A DNA stretch of 52,941 bases from an uncultured Pelagibacteraceae bacterium (lineage in GTDB: Bacteria > Pseudomonadota > Alphaproteobacteria > Pelagibacterales > Pelagibacteraceae). The stretch is taken from positions 1 to 52,941 of the forward strand of contig CABZTG010000006.1 of NCBI GenBank assembly GCA_902528645.1. The letters are read 5' to 3'. Shown one piece after another: positions 25,471 to 33,646 of the stretch (position 1 is its first letter; each line of letters starts with the position of its first letter). The notes beneath the pieces were generated by a model. That model was not told the DNA's origin. It worked only from the letters and a program-made list of their open reading frames with translations, and made no database searches. Both the position numbers and the translations under genes were made by a program.

Positions 25471-26481
25471 ATGGATTATATAAACGCGATTGTACTTTTA
25501 TTAAATTATATTTTTGTACCAGCATTAGCCTATGGATCTCAATTAGCTTTGGGTGCAATTTTTGTAACATTGATATATGGGATCTTAAGGTTCGCAAACT
25601 TTGCTACAGGAGATATGATGTCTTTTGGAACCATGGTTACGATTTTGTTTACATGGTATTTTCAATCTTTAGGAATAAGCTTAGGCATTTTACCAACTGC
25701 TCTCATCGCAATTCCTTTTGCTATTATATTTATGGTTGGTTATATGCTTTTGGTAGATAAATTTGTTTTTAAATATTATAGAGTTAATAAAAGCCCCCCT
25801 GTTCAATTAGCAATGGTGAGTATTGGAGTAATGTTCGTTACCCAAGCCGTTGTTCGAATAATCATTGGCCCATCTGATAGAAGATTTTTTGATGGTGAAA
25901 AATTTTTAATTAAAGCTGGTGAGTTTAAAGAAATGACAGGACTTAATGAAGGCCTCGCAATCAAATCAACCCAGGTAATTACAATTGTTGTAACATTAAT
26001 TTTAGTATCAACTCTTTTTTGGTTTTTAAATAAAACAAAAACAGGAAAAAGCATGAGGGCTTATTCTGATAATGAAGATCTTGCATTGTTGTCTGGAATA
26101 GATCCAAAAAAGATTGTTATGATTACATGGATAATAGCGGGAGTTTTAGCTACAATTGGTGGAGCATTATATGGTTTAGATAAAAGTTTTAAACCATTTA
26201 CTTATTTCAATAATATGCTCCCAATTTTTGCTGCAGCTATTGTTGGGGGTATAGGAAATCCTTTTGGTGCATTTTTAGGTGGATATGTAATCGCATTTTC
26301 TGAAATTCTTTTAACTTATGCTTATAAAAAATTTTTCATGTATCTATTGCCTGAAAGTTTAGAGCCAAATACTTTAGTACAATTACTATCAACAGATTAT
26401 AAATTTGCAGTATCATTTTCAATTCTAGTCATTGTACTGCTTTACCGACCATCTGGAATTTTTAAAGGAAAAATATTGTGA
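25471..26481 (+). CDS. livH: ABC transporter permease, LivH-like (second Liv system)
   Basis: The 336-residue permease has LivH-type segments: YGILRFANFATGDMMSFG, a coupling loop KTKTGKSMRAYSDNEDLALLSGID, and AAAIVGGIGNPFGAFLGGY. It is longer than the first LivH by about 40 residues, partly through a hydrophilic stretch around residues 130-165. It overlaps the next permease by four bases (GTGA). Confidence 0.87.
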   Translation: MDYINAIVLLLNYIFVPALAYGSQLALGAIFVTLIYGILRFANFATGDMMSFGTMVTILFTWYFQSLGISLGILPTALIAIPFAIIFMVGYMLLVDKFVFKYYRVNKSPPVQLAMVSIGVMFVTQAVVRIIIGPSDRRFFDGEKFLIKAGEFKEMTGLNEGLAIKSTQVITIVVTLILVSTLFWFLNKTKTGKSMRAYSDNEDLALLSGIDPKKIVMITWIIAGVLATIGGALYGLDKSFKPFTYFNNMLPIFAAAIVGGIGNPFGAFLGGYVIAFSEILLTYAYKKFFMYLLPESLEPNTLVQLLSTDYKFAVSFSILVIVLLYRPSGIFKGKIL

Positions 26482-27848
26482 GAAAAAATTTAAATGTAAT
26501 TGCAGCTTATACCATAATGATGGGATTAATTATTCTTGTTGGAATTTTTCAATCTTGGAATATAGCTTTATCAATTTTTAACCTTTGTTTGATTTCAGCA
26601 GTCATGACAATGGGAGCTAATATTCAATGGGGTTATGCTGGTCTTATTAACTTTGGTATAATGGGCTATACTGCCCTTGGTGGTTTAGCTGCAGTTTTAA
26701 TCTCTGTTGATCCCGTTCAAGAAGCATGGAGCGCAGGTGGATCTAATATTTTATTAAGTCTTTTACTAATAATAGGAATGGTATTAGCCGTAAGATACGT
26801 ACTAAAAAAATATGAAAAATCAAAAGTTAGAACCTATATTATTGCAACTATTATAATTGCAGGAATAATAATCATTAGATTTGTATCTGAACCTGGGATT
26901 GAGGCAATAGAGGAAGTAGATCCTGCAAAAACAGGATTTCTTGGTGGATTTGGTCTGCCGATTATTTTTTCTTGGATCGTTGGTGCTCTATTTGCAGGTG
27001 GGTTAGCATTTGTAATTGGTAAAGTTGCCTTAGGTTTAAGGGCAGACTATCTGGCAATAGCTACTTTGTTAATATCTGAAATTGTTATAGCAATAATTAA
27101 GCATGAAGATTGGCTGACCAGAGGTGTAAAAAATGTTATTGGATTGAAGCGCCCTGCACCTTATGAAGTTAATTTACAACAAACAGATTGGTTTATAAAT
27201 TTAGTTGAAAAATTTAATTTAAGTAAATTGAATTTAATAACAGATTTAACTGAGAGACAGGCTGCTCTAAATCAATTTGTCATTGAAGGATCATCAATTT
27301 TTGTAAAACTTTGTTATTCAGGTTTGTTTTTAATTGTTGTTATCATTCTATTAATTCTAACTCAAAAAGCTCTTTACTCTCCGTGGGGTAGAATGATGAG
27401 AGCTATTAGAGATAACGAAGAGGCAGCAAATGCAATGGGCAAAAATGTGGTGAAACAACATTTGCTAATTTTTGTTTTAGGTTCAGCTATAGTTGGGATA
27501 GCTGGTGCTATGTTAGTAACGCAAGATGGATTATTTACCCCAGGCAGCTACAGACCTATGCGATATACTTTTTTAATTTGGGTGATGGTCATAGTAGGTG
27601 GTAGTGGTAATAATTTTGGTGCAATTCTAGGAGGCTTTGTGGTTTGGTTTTTATGGATTGAGTCAGCACCTATTGGATTATATTTAGTTAATTTAACAAC
27701 AGCTGGTTTGGCTGACACTCATTTTTTAAAAGTTCATTTAATTGAAAGTGTTCCATATTTTAGATTTTTAATGATGGGAATAGGCCTGTTATTGATAATG
27801 AGATATAGACCAAAAGGTATACTTCCAGAAAAAATAGAAATAAAATAA
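26478..27848 (+). CDS. livM: ABC transporter permease, LivM-like, enlarged (second Liv system)
   Basis: The start is GTG at 26478, overlapping the livH stop. At 456 residues it is about 100 longer than the first LivM. Family segments are present (MGANIQWGYAGLINFGIMGY, GLRADYLAIATLLISEIV, GRMMRAIRDNEEAANAMGKN, VGGSGNNFGAILGGF). The extra length comes from added hydrophobic helices around residues 80-135 and a periplasm-facing stretch around 210-270 (HEDWLTRGVKNVIGLKRPAP onward). The extra region may shape docking of the unusual binding protein encoded convergently; that is inference. Confidence 0.85.
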   Translation: MRKNLNVIAAYTIMMGLIILVGIFQSWNIALSIFNLCLISAVMTMGANIQWGYAGLINFGIMGYTALGGLAAVLISVDPVQEAWSAGGSNILLSLLLIIGMVLAVRYVLKKYEKSKVRTYIIATIIIAGIIIIRFVSEPGIEAIEEVDPAKTGFLGGFGLPIIFSWIVGALFAGGLAFVIGKVALGLRADYLAIATLLISEIVIAIIKHEDWLTRGVKNVIGLKRPAPYEVNLQQTDWFINLVEKFNLSKLNLITDLTERQAALNQFVIEGSSIFVKLCYSGLFLIVVIILLILTQKALYSPWGRMMRAIRDNEEAANAMGKNVVKQHLLIFVLGSAIVGIAGAMLVTQDGLFTPGSYRPMRYTFLIWVMVIVGGSGNNFGAILGGFVVWFLWIESAPIGLYLVNLTTAGLADTHFLKVHLIESVPYFRFLMMGIGLLLIMRYRPKGILPEKIEIK

Positions 27849-27852
27849 AAAG

Positions 27853-27924
27853 ATGAAATATATAATTTTAGGTGCAGCCTTTGCTTGGGCTTTATATATG
27901 GCTGATAAATATTTATTTTTTTAA
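27853..27924 (+). CDS. possible 23-residue single-helix membrane peptide
   Basis: Four bases after the livM stop, an ATG opens a 23-codon frame encoding MKYIILGAAFAWALYM followed by ADKYLFF. This is one membrane helix with a Lys at each end. It ends 2 bases before a strong terminator, so it would be the last cistron of the operon. There is no good Shine-Dalgarno sequence. A frame this short could occur by chance, but the helix-like composition and its exact fit between livM and the terminator favour a real microprotein, perhaps a small accessory subunit of the transporter. Confidence 0.45.
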   Translation: MKYIILGAAFAWALYMADKYLFF

Positions 27925-27926
27925 AA

Positions 27927-27962
27927 AAAACCCCCAACATAAAAATGTCAGGGGTTTTAATT
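27927..27962. terminator. bidirectional terminator between convergent liv genes
   Basis: AAAACCCC (27927-27934) pairs with GGGGTTTT (27951-27958), and within it ACAT pairs with ATGT. T-runs lie on the 3' side in both orientations. It ends the long plus-strand array and the minus-strand binding-protein gene. Confidence 0.85.
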
Positions 27963-27972
27963 TTAAGATAAA

Positions 27973-29154
27973 TTATCTTTGTTTTTTAGTTTTGAATTTT
28001 CCGCCTTTAACTTCTTGTTCTAAGAAAGAACCTTCAGCTTCACCGACGCTAGTAAAATTAACTCCTGTTGCACCTTCATAGTCAACTTTTTTACCTTTAG
28101 CTAATAAATCTAAACCTTTTTTAAGTTCACCTGGATAAATTTTTGTTCCAGGGCCGTTAGCAACATCCATTACATTTTTTGCAATTGACGCTCTGTCAGC
28201 TGAATTACCTGCTTGCATAGCTAAAACAATTAAAGCAGCTGCATCGTATGACTCTCCAGTGTAAGGACCAGAACTATCAATACCAGCAGCTTTTGCTACA
28301 CCTGCAAAAACTCCAGCACCTTTTCCAGTTGAACCTGGCATTGAACCAAAAGACTTTCTTAAATCTTTCCCAAATGCATCAACTAATGATTGACCAATCA
28401 TACCATCTGACAAAATAAATCTGTCAAATGCACCAGAGTCTAAAGAAGCTTGAATAATACCTTTTCCACCTTGGTCAAGATATCCAATAACAGCTACTGC
28501 ATCACCACCTGCTGAAGCTAGTGTTGCAACCTCAGAAGAATAATCTGCTTTTCCATCTTCATGAGCATTTACTGTAGTTACTTTTATTCCATGAGCTTCT
28601 ACTGCTGCTTTATAAACATCAGCTAAACCTTTACCATAATCGTTGTTTGTATAAGTAATAGCTACACTTTTTACTTTTCTATCTTTAGTAATATCTGCAA
28701 GAATTTGTCCACCTCTAGCATCTGATGGAGCAGTTCTGAAGAAATACCCTTTATCATCTAGAGTTGTTAATCCTGGAGATGTTGCAGAAGGTGAAATCAT
28801 AACCACACCATTTGGTACAGCAACATTTGATGCAATAGCACCTGTTACACCTGAACAATCAGCACCCATGATTGCAGCAACACCTTGTGCAATAACACCT
28901 TCAGCTGCCGCTGTCGCAGCTGCTGAGTCAACACAAGTTGAGTCTGCTCTTACTACTGAAATTTTTTCTCCACCTAATAGTGAACCTGAGTCAGATGCTT
29001 CTTTAAAAGCAAGTTCTGCAGATGCAGCCATAGCAGGTGTAAGAGATTCTATAGGACCAGTGAATCCTAAAATTATTCCCATTTTTACTTCTGCAAAAAC
29101 ATTCGTTGTAAAACTTGATACAAATATAAATGCAGCAATAATTAATTTTCTCAT
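27973..29154 (-). CDS. livK: Liv-type ABC transporter binding protein (second system)
   Basis: The 393-residue protein has a signal peptide (MRKLIIAAFIFVSSFTTNVFA) and the Peripla_BP_6 fold (MGIILGFTGPIESLTPAMAASAELAF as successive segments, GYFFRTAPSDARGGQILAD, VTYTNNDYGKGLAD-like core). Two cysteines (STCVD and ADCSG) lie where LIV-binding proteins form a disulfide. It faces the second permease set from the opposite strand across a shared terminator and is its likely partner. It has its own promoter candidate and an AGAGGA ribosome binding site. Replacement of branched-chain ligand contacts cannot be judged by eye, so the substrate is open. Confidence 0.87.
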   Translation of the reverse strand: MRKLIIAAFIFVSSFTTNVFAEVKMGIILGFTGPIESLTPAMAASAELAFKEASDSGSLLGGEKISVVRADSTCVDSAAATAAAEGVIAQGVAAIMGADCSGVTGAIASNVAVPNGVVMISPSATSPGLTTLDDKGYFFRTAPSDARGGQILADITKDRKVKSVAITYTNNDYGKGLADVYKAAVEAHGIKVTTVNAHEDGKADYSSEVATLASAGGDAVAVIGYLDQGGKGIIQASLDSGAFDRFILSDGMIGQSLVDAFGKDLRKSFGSMPGSTGKGAGVFAGVAKAAGIDSSGPYTGESYDAAALIVLAMQAGNSADRASIAKNVMDVANGPGTKIYPGELKKGLDLLAKGKKVDYEGATGVNFTSVGEAEGSFLEQEVKGGKFKTKKQR

Positions 29155-29191
29155 TATATTCCTCTATTTGTTAACAATTTATAAAGGCTAA

Positions 29192-29219
29192 ATTAAATCC
29201 TATTTATATAGATTTTCAA
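29192..29219 (-). promoter_or_regulatory. candidate promoter of the minus-strand binding-protein gene
   Basis: On the minus strand TTGAAA (29214-29219) and TTTAAT (29192-29197) are separated by 16 bases, leaving a leader of about 30 bases that ends with AGAGGAA before the ATG. The divergent EutA-like gene starts at 29292; a TATAAT at 29239-29244 on the plus strand might serve it. Confidence 0.4.
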
Positions 29220-29291
29220 CCGCCAAATTATCTTATTTTATAATGTCTTTATTTAAACTAGACTGATTATTAAAGATTTTAAACGATTTTA

Positions 29292-30041
29292 ATGAAGTCT
29301 AATAAAATTCAACCACAATTTATAAAAAAATATAATCCTAGAATAGGATTAATTGCTTTAGCTACAGATTTTATAATTGAAAAAGACTTTATCAAAATAA
29401 TTAAAGATAAAGATATAGATTTTTTTGTAAATAGAATTGAATGTTATAATCCTTTATCAAAAGAAAATTTAATTAAAATGTCTGAAAAAGTCACAGATGT
29501 TACTAAAAATATTTTACCAGATGAAAACATAGATTGTGTTGTATACGGATGTACCTCTGGAACTATAGCCGTTGGACATGATACCATCGAAAGAAAAGTT
29601 AAAGAAGCGAAACCAAAAGCAAAAATTACAACGCCTAGCACTGCAGCTATTAAAGCATTAAAAAAGTTAAAAATAAAAAAAATAGCAATATTTACTCCTT
29701 ATAGTAAAAAATTAAATGATGAAGTTATAGATTATTTTTCAAGTCAAGGTTTTGTTATTGTTGCAAATACTTATCTAGATATTGCAGCTGACTATGACAT
29801 TGGAAAAGTAGATCAAAATTTTTTATTTAAAGCTTTATCGCAGATAGAAATCAAAAATGCTGATGCCTTATTCATTTCGTGCACAGCTTTACCAGTTTTA
29901 AATATAATTGAAAGATTAGAGAAAGAATTAGGTAAGCCTGTCATTACAAGCAATCAATCGTTAATATGGGATACTTTAGAAAGTATTGATATGAACAAAA
30001 ATATTCTAGGTTTTGGAAAATTATTTAATTTAGATCAATGA
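29292..30041 (+). CDS. Asp/Glu racemase-superfamily protein, EutA/maleate-isomerase-like
   Basis: This 249-residue cytoplasmic protein has the two catalytic cysteine motifs of the Asp/Glu racemase and maleate isomerase superfamily: VVYGCTSGTIAVG in the first half and LFISCTALPVL in the second. TTPSTAAIKALKKL and IAIFTPYSKKLNDEV are typical of the maleate isomerase/EutA branch. EutA genes sit beside ectoine-degradation genes in other proteobacteria, and here the next gene, overlapping by four bases, is a DoeA-like hydrolase. I infer a role in that pathway; racemase or isomerase activity on another substrate is possible. Confidence 0.75.
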   Translation: MKSNKIQPQFIKKYNPRIGLIALATDFIIEKDFIKIIKDKDIDFFVNRIECYNPLSKENLIKMSEKVTDVTKNILPDENIDCVVYGCTSGTIAVGHDTIERKVKEAKPKAKITTPSTAAIKALKKLKIKKIAIFTPYSKKLNDEVIDYFSSQGFVIVANTYLDIAADYDIGKVDQNFLFKALSQIEIKNADALFISCTALPVLNIIERLEKELGKPVITSNQSLIWDTLESIDMNKNILGFGKLFNLDQ

Positions 30042-31210
30042 GTCTTTTTACAAAAGAAGAATATAATAATAGATTAAAAAAAGTTCAAAAAATGATGCTA
30101 GATAAAGGCATCGAATTATTAATTTCTCACGATACGAATAACATAAATTACTTAACAGGTTACGATGCTTGGTCTTTTTATTACGCTCAATGTGCAATAG
30201 TCCATGTTAATGCTGATGAGCCTTTATGTTTTGTTAGAGATCAGGATGCAGGTGGAGCTTATCTAAAAACATATTTAAAGAAGGAGAATATAATCGTGTA
30301 TGATGAACACTACATTCATACTTGGCCTAAGCATCCTTATGATTATTTAGTGGAGATAATTAAGAATAAAAAATGGGATAAGCTTTCTATTGGTTTAGAG
30401 ATGGATGCACATTATTTTACGGCATTCTGTTATCAGAAAATTAGGGATGGTTTACCCGATGCCAAGATCAAAGACTCTGAAAGATTAGTTAATTGGGCTC
30501 GTCTAGTAAAATCAAATACTGAAATAAATTTTATGAAATCTGCTGCAAAAATTTCAGAGGTTGGAATGAAAAAAGCTTACGAAGTAATAAGTCCTGGGGT
30601 TAGACAATGTGATGCTGTTGGCGAAATTCAAAAAGCTTTGTTTTATGGAACCCCAGAATTTGGTGGAGAATACGCCAGTATTGCAACATTGCTTCCTACC
30701 GGAAAAGGAACATCTGCTTCACATCTAACCGCAACACAAGATAAATTTATTGATGGTGAGGCTACAATTGTTGAACTTTCTGGAGTGTATAAGCGTTATC
30801 ATGCACCGATGGCCAGAACTATTTTGCTTGGAAAACCTGATCAACTTAAAATTGATACCATGAAAAAAACAATTGAGGCGCTTCAATCTGGAATTGATGC
30901 AACCAAACCAGGAAATACTGTAGATCACGTTGCCCAAGCATTTTGGAAAATATTAGATAAATATGGAATAGAAAAAAAATCTAGAACTGGTTATTCGATT
31001 GGAATTGGTTATCCACCAGATTGGGGAGAACATACATTAAATATTTATAAAGGCGATATGACAATTTTGGAGCCTAATATTTGTTTTCACATGATAGCGG
31101 TTATGCAATTTGGTGAATGGGGTGTTGAAGCATCAGAGGCAATAAGAGTTACAGATCAAGGAGCAGAATTATTTTGTAATATGTCTAAAGAACTTCACGT
31201 TAAAAGCTAG
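30038..31210 (+). CDS. doeA: ectoine hydrolase-like M24-fold protein (DoeA/EutD)
   Basis: The 390-residue protein has a creatinase-type N-terminal domain (NNINYLTGYDAWSFYYAQC) and a pita-bread M24 domain, close in length and sequence to DoeA as I recall it (RTGYSIGIGYPPDWGEHT, MARTILLG). The five M24 metal ligands are mostly lost: the first Asp is Glu (VELSG), the second is Pro (YHAPMART) and the His is Tyr (TGYSIG). Metal-free M24 folds such as creatinase and EutD hydrolyse amidines and ureas, so a standard aminopeptidase is unlikely. DoeA opens ectoine to acetyl-diaminobutyrate. DoeB, DoeC and DoeD are not adjacent, so the pathway is incomplete here. Confidence 0.75.
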   Translation: MSLFTKEEYNNRLKKVQKMMLDKGIELLISHDTNNINYLTGYDAWSFYYAQCAIVHVNADEPLCFVRDQDAGGAYLKTYLKKENIIVYDEHYIHTWPKHPYDYLVEIIKNKKWDKLSIGLEMDAHYFTAFCYQKIRDGLPDAKIKDSERLVNWARLVKSNTEINFMKSAAKISEVGMKKAYEVISPGVRQCDAVGEIQKALFYGTPEFGGEYASIATLLPTGKGTSASHLTATQDKFIDGEATIVELSGVYKRYHAPMARTILLGKPDQLKIDTMKKTIEALQSGIDATKPGNTVDHVAQAFWKILDKYGIEKKSRTGYSIGIGYPPDWGEHTLNIYKGDMTILEPNICFHMIAVMQFGEWGVEASEAIRVTDQGAELFCNMSKELHVKS

Positions 31211-31262
31211 TTATTAAAGGTTGAAATTTATTCTTACAAATGTTTAAAAGTTGATTAAAATT

Positions 31263-32348
31263 ATGGCTCTTAAAAAAGATTTCGTCAAATTCGATAAAGT
31301 AGATAAAAGCTATGACGGCAAAGTATTAGTCGTTAAGGATCTTCAATTAGATATTGAAGAAGGTGAGTTTGTAACTATGTTAGGACCCTCTGGCTCTGGA
31401 AAAACAACTTGCTTAATGATGCTGGCAGGATTTGAAACACCAACTAATGGCGAAATATATTTAGATGGTAAGGCTATCTCAAGTATACCTCCGCATAAAA
31501 GAGGAATTGGAATGGTGTTCCAGAATTATGCGCTATTTCCTCATATGACAGTTTATGAGAACCTCGCCTTTCCATTAAGAGTTAGAAAAATTCCAAAAGA
31601 TGAGGCAGATAAAAAGATTGATAAGGCGTTATCAATGGTTTCACTTCAAGGTTTTGCATCAAGAATGCCGGGACAATTATCAGGTGGTCAACAACAAAGG
31701 GTAGCTGTAGCGAGATCATTAGTATTTGATCCTCAACTAGTTTTAATGGACGAACCTCTAGGAGCTTTAGATAAAAATTTGAGAGAGAGTATGCAATATG
31801 AAATTAAACATATACATGAAAACATTGGGGTAACTGTAGTTTACGTAACTCATGATCAAAGTGAAGCATTAACCATGTCTAATCGTATTGCTGTTTTTAA
31901 TGATGGAAAAGTTCAACAGCTTTCAAGTCCGGATGAGCTTTATGAAAAACCTGTAAATTCTTTTGTTGCTGAATTCATTGGAGAAAATAATACTTTTGTG
32001 GGCGAAGTTTCAGATATTTCAGGTGGTAAGTGTAAGGTTAAAATAGCTAACACAGATATACTTGCAAACCCTATTTCTGTAAAAGGTAAAGGTGAGAAAA
32101 CTAAGATTTCTTTAAGACCTGAAAGAGCATTAATTAATCCAACTGATCAAATGGACAATATACATTCTGGAAAGATTGAAGAAGTAATATATCATGGAGA
32201 TCATACAAGAGTAAGAATAAATCTTTTAGGCAACAATCAATTTATCTTAAAGGTCCCTAATAGTTCAGCCAATTTAGATATCAAGCTTGGCAAAGATATC
32301 AAGATAGGTTGGAACAGTGAAGATGCTAGAGCGTTAGATCCCTCTTAG
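31263..32348 (+). CDS. potA: spermidine/putrescine-type ABC transporter ATPase
   Basis: I start at the ATG at 31263 (361 residues), not the TTG four codons earlier. Walker A GPSGSGKTT, GMVFQNYALFPHMTVYENLAF, signature LSGGQQQRVAVARSL, Walker B LVLMDEPLGALD and VTHDQSEALTMSNRI place it in the PotA/MalK branch. A C-terminal TOBE-type domain (about 240-361) follows. It powers the permeases encoded by the potB- and potC-like genes downstream. It starts 52 bases after the doeA-like gene. Confidence 0.88.
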   Translation: MALKKDFVKFDKVDKSYDGKVLVVKDLQLDIEEGEFVTMLGPSGSGKTTCLMMLAGFETPTNGEIYLDGKAISSIPPHKRGIGMVFQNYALFPHMTVYENLAFPLRVRKIPKDEADKKIDKALSMVSLQGFASRMPGQLSGGQQQRVAVARSLVFDPQLVLMDEPLGALDKNLRESMQYEIKHIHENIGVTVVYVTHDQSEALTMSNRIAVFNDGKVQQLSSPDELYEKPVNSFVAEFIGENNTFVGEVSDISGGKCKVKIANTDILANPISVKGKGEKTKISLRPERALINPTDQMDNIHSGKIEEVIYHGDHTRVRINLLGNNQFILKVPNSSANLDIKLGKDIKIGWNSEDARALDPS

Positions 32349-32385
32349 ACCACCAATATATTGCTAAATTAACTAAAATGGGCTG

Positions 32386-32414
32386 TTGACTCTCATTATC
32401 GATCTTGTTGTAAT
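32386..32414 (+). promoter_or_regulatory. promoter in front of the potD-like gene
   Basis: TTGACT (32386-32391) and TGTAAT (32409-32414) are 17 bases apart, five of six matches in each box. A leader of about 30 bases ends in GGAGG at 32440-32444, a near-perfect ribosome binding site. This gives the binding-protein gene its own promoter inside the operon. The leader could also be tested for the potC RNA motif; I saw no strong hairpin in it. Confidence 0.55.
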
Positions 32415-32448
32415 TGATTTTTATAAAAAACGTTTAAACGGAGGAAAA

Positions 32449-33576
32449 ATGAAAAAACTAAGTAAAGTATTACTAGCTATTTCTTTTGTACTTTCACTAA
32501 CTACTTCAGCATTTGCAACAACAGTAACTGCAGTGTCATGGGGTGGGGCTTATACTGAGTCTCAAAAGTTAGGTTATGGTGATCCTACAGCTAAAAAACT
32601 TGGCATAAATATTGCCTGGGTTGACTATTCTGGTGGATTATCTGAGATTAAAGCACAAAAAGAAGCTGGTAAAATCACGTGGGATATAATCGACGTGTTT
32701 GCAATGGATACTATTACTGGATGTGATGAAGGATTATTTGTTGAATTTGATTTCGATAAAGACTTCCCACCAGCTCCAGATGGAACTCCAGCAAGTAAAG
32801 ATTTCTTTACTGCAATGCCTAGTAAGTGTGCTGTAGGAAATATTTTATATTCTTGGAATTATGCTTATAACACTAATAATGTTAAAGGTACTCCAAAGAC
32901 TATCAAAGATTTCTTTAACACTAAAAAATTCCCTGGAAAAAGAGCTATCTACAAAAGCGCTTTAACAAACTTAGAGATTGCTTTAGCAGCAGATGGTATT
33001 AAACCAGGAAAAGGTGGAGCAAAAATCTACAAAGCTTTAGAAACAGAAAAAGGTGTTGAAAGAGCAATGAATAAGATCAAAGAACTATGTACAGACCCTA
33101 AAGGTGGATGTGTATTTTGGTCTGCAGGTGCTCAACCACCAGAACTGTTAGTATCAGGTGAAGTAGTAATGGCTACTGGTTGGAATGGTAGATTCTTCAA
33201 TGCTGAAATTGGAGAAGGTGCACCAATCAAACAAGTTTGGGATGCCCAAGGTCTTGACTACGAGTATTTCGTACAAGTTAAAGGTGGACCAAACGATGCT
33301 AATGGTATGGCTAAAAAAGCTTTAGCTATGATGACTAGCGCAGAGATGTTAGCAGGAAGTGCTAAATACATCGCATATGCTCCTTGGAGAAAATCTTCAA
33401 TTAGCATTATGGAAAAAGGTGAGCCTTGGTATAAAGATGGTAAGACTAACATGGTACCACAAATGCCAACTGCACCGGCTAACACTAAAAACTACTTCCT
33501 AGTAGATCCAATTTTCTGGGCTGACAACGGCACAGAGCTTGGTGAAAAATGGGAAGCTATGAAAGCTGGTCTATAA
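32449..33576 (+). CDS. polyamine-type ABC transporter binding protein
   Basis: I start at the ATG at 32449, preceded by GGAGG and followed by a signal peptide (MKKLSKVLLAISFVLSLTTSAFA). The open frame runs back to 32386, but that part holds the promoter. The mature 352 residues form a PotD-like family 1 solute-binding fold (VTAVSWGGAYTESQKLGYGD, SGGLSEIKAQKEAGKITWDI, YNTNNVKGTPKTIKDFF). Cysteines in ITGCDEG, PSKCAVG, ELCTDPKGGC may pair. The nearby ureohydrolase and aldehyde dehydrogenase fit polyamine or guanidino compound uptake, but the ligand is inferred. Confidence 0.83.
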   Translation: MKKLSKVLLAISFVLSLTTSAFATTVTAVSWGGAYTESQKLGYGDPTAKKLGINIAWVDYSGGLSEIKAQKEAGKITWDIIDVFAMDTITGCDEGLFVEFDFDKDFPPAPDGTPASKDFFTAMPSKCAVGNILYSWNYAYNTNNVKGTPKTIKDFFNTKKFPGKRAIYKSALTNLEIALAADGIKPGKGGAKIYKALETEKGVERAMNKIKELCTDPKGGCVFWSAGAQPPELLVSGEVVMATGWNGRFFNAEIGEGAPIKQVWDAQGLDYEYFVQVKGGPNDANGMAKKALAMMTSAEMLAGSAKYIAYAPWRKSSISIMEKGEPWYKDGKTNMVPQMPTAPANTKNYFLVDPIFWADNGTELGEKWEAMKAGL

Positions 33577-33613
33577 TTTAAGTTTTAAACAACTTAATTA
33601 TATATTATAATTT

Positions 33614-33646
33614 AAGGGCGGTTATTATTAACCGCCCTTTTTATTT
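33614..33646 (+). terminator. intrinsic terminator between the potD- and potB-like genes
   Basis: AAGGGCGGTT (33614-33623) pairs perfectly with AACCGCCCTT (33630-33639) around ATTATT, followed by a T-rich run up to the potB ATG. As in the liv operon, a terminator directly after the binding-protein gene would make read-through set the lower permease level. It also leaves no room for a potB ribosome binding site. Confidence 0.88.

Noticed and set aside
30038-31210. Annotation as a generic Xaa-Pro aminopeptidase
   Set aside because: The M24 fold is clear, but the metal ligands are mostly replaced and the sequence fits DoeA/EutD, so a metal peptidase is unlikely.
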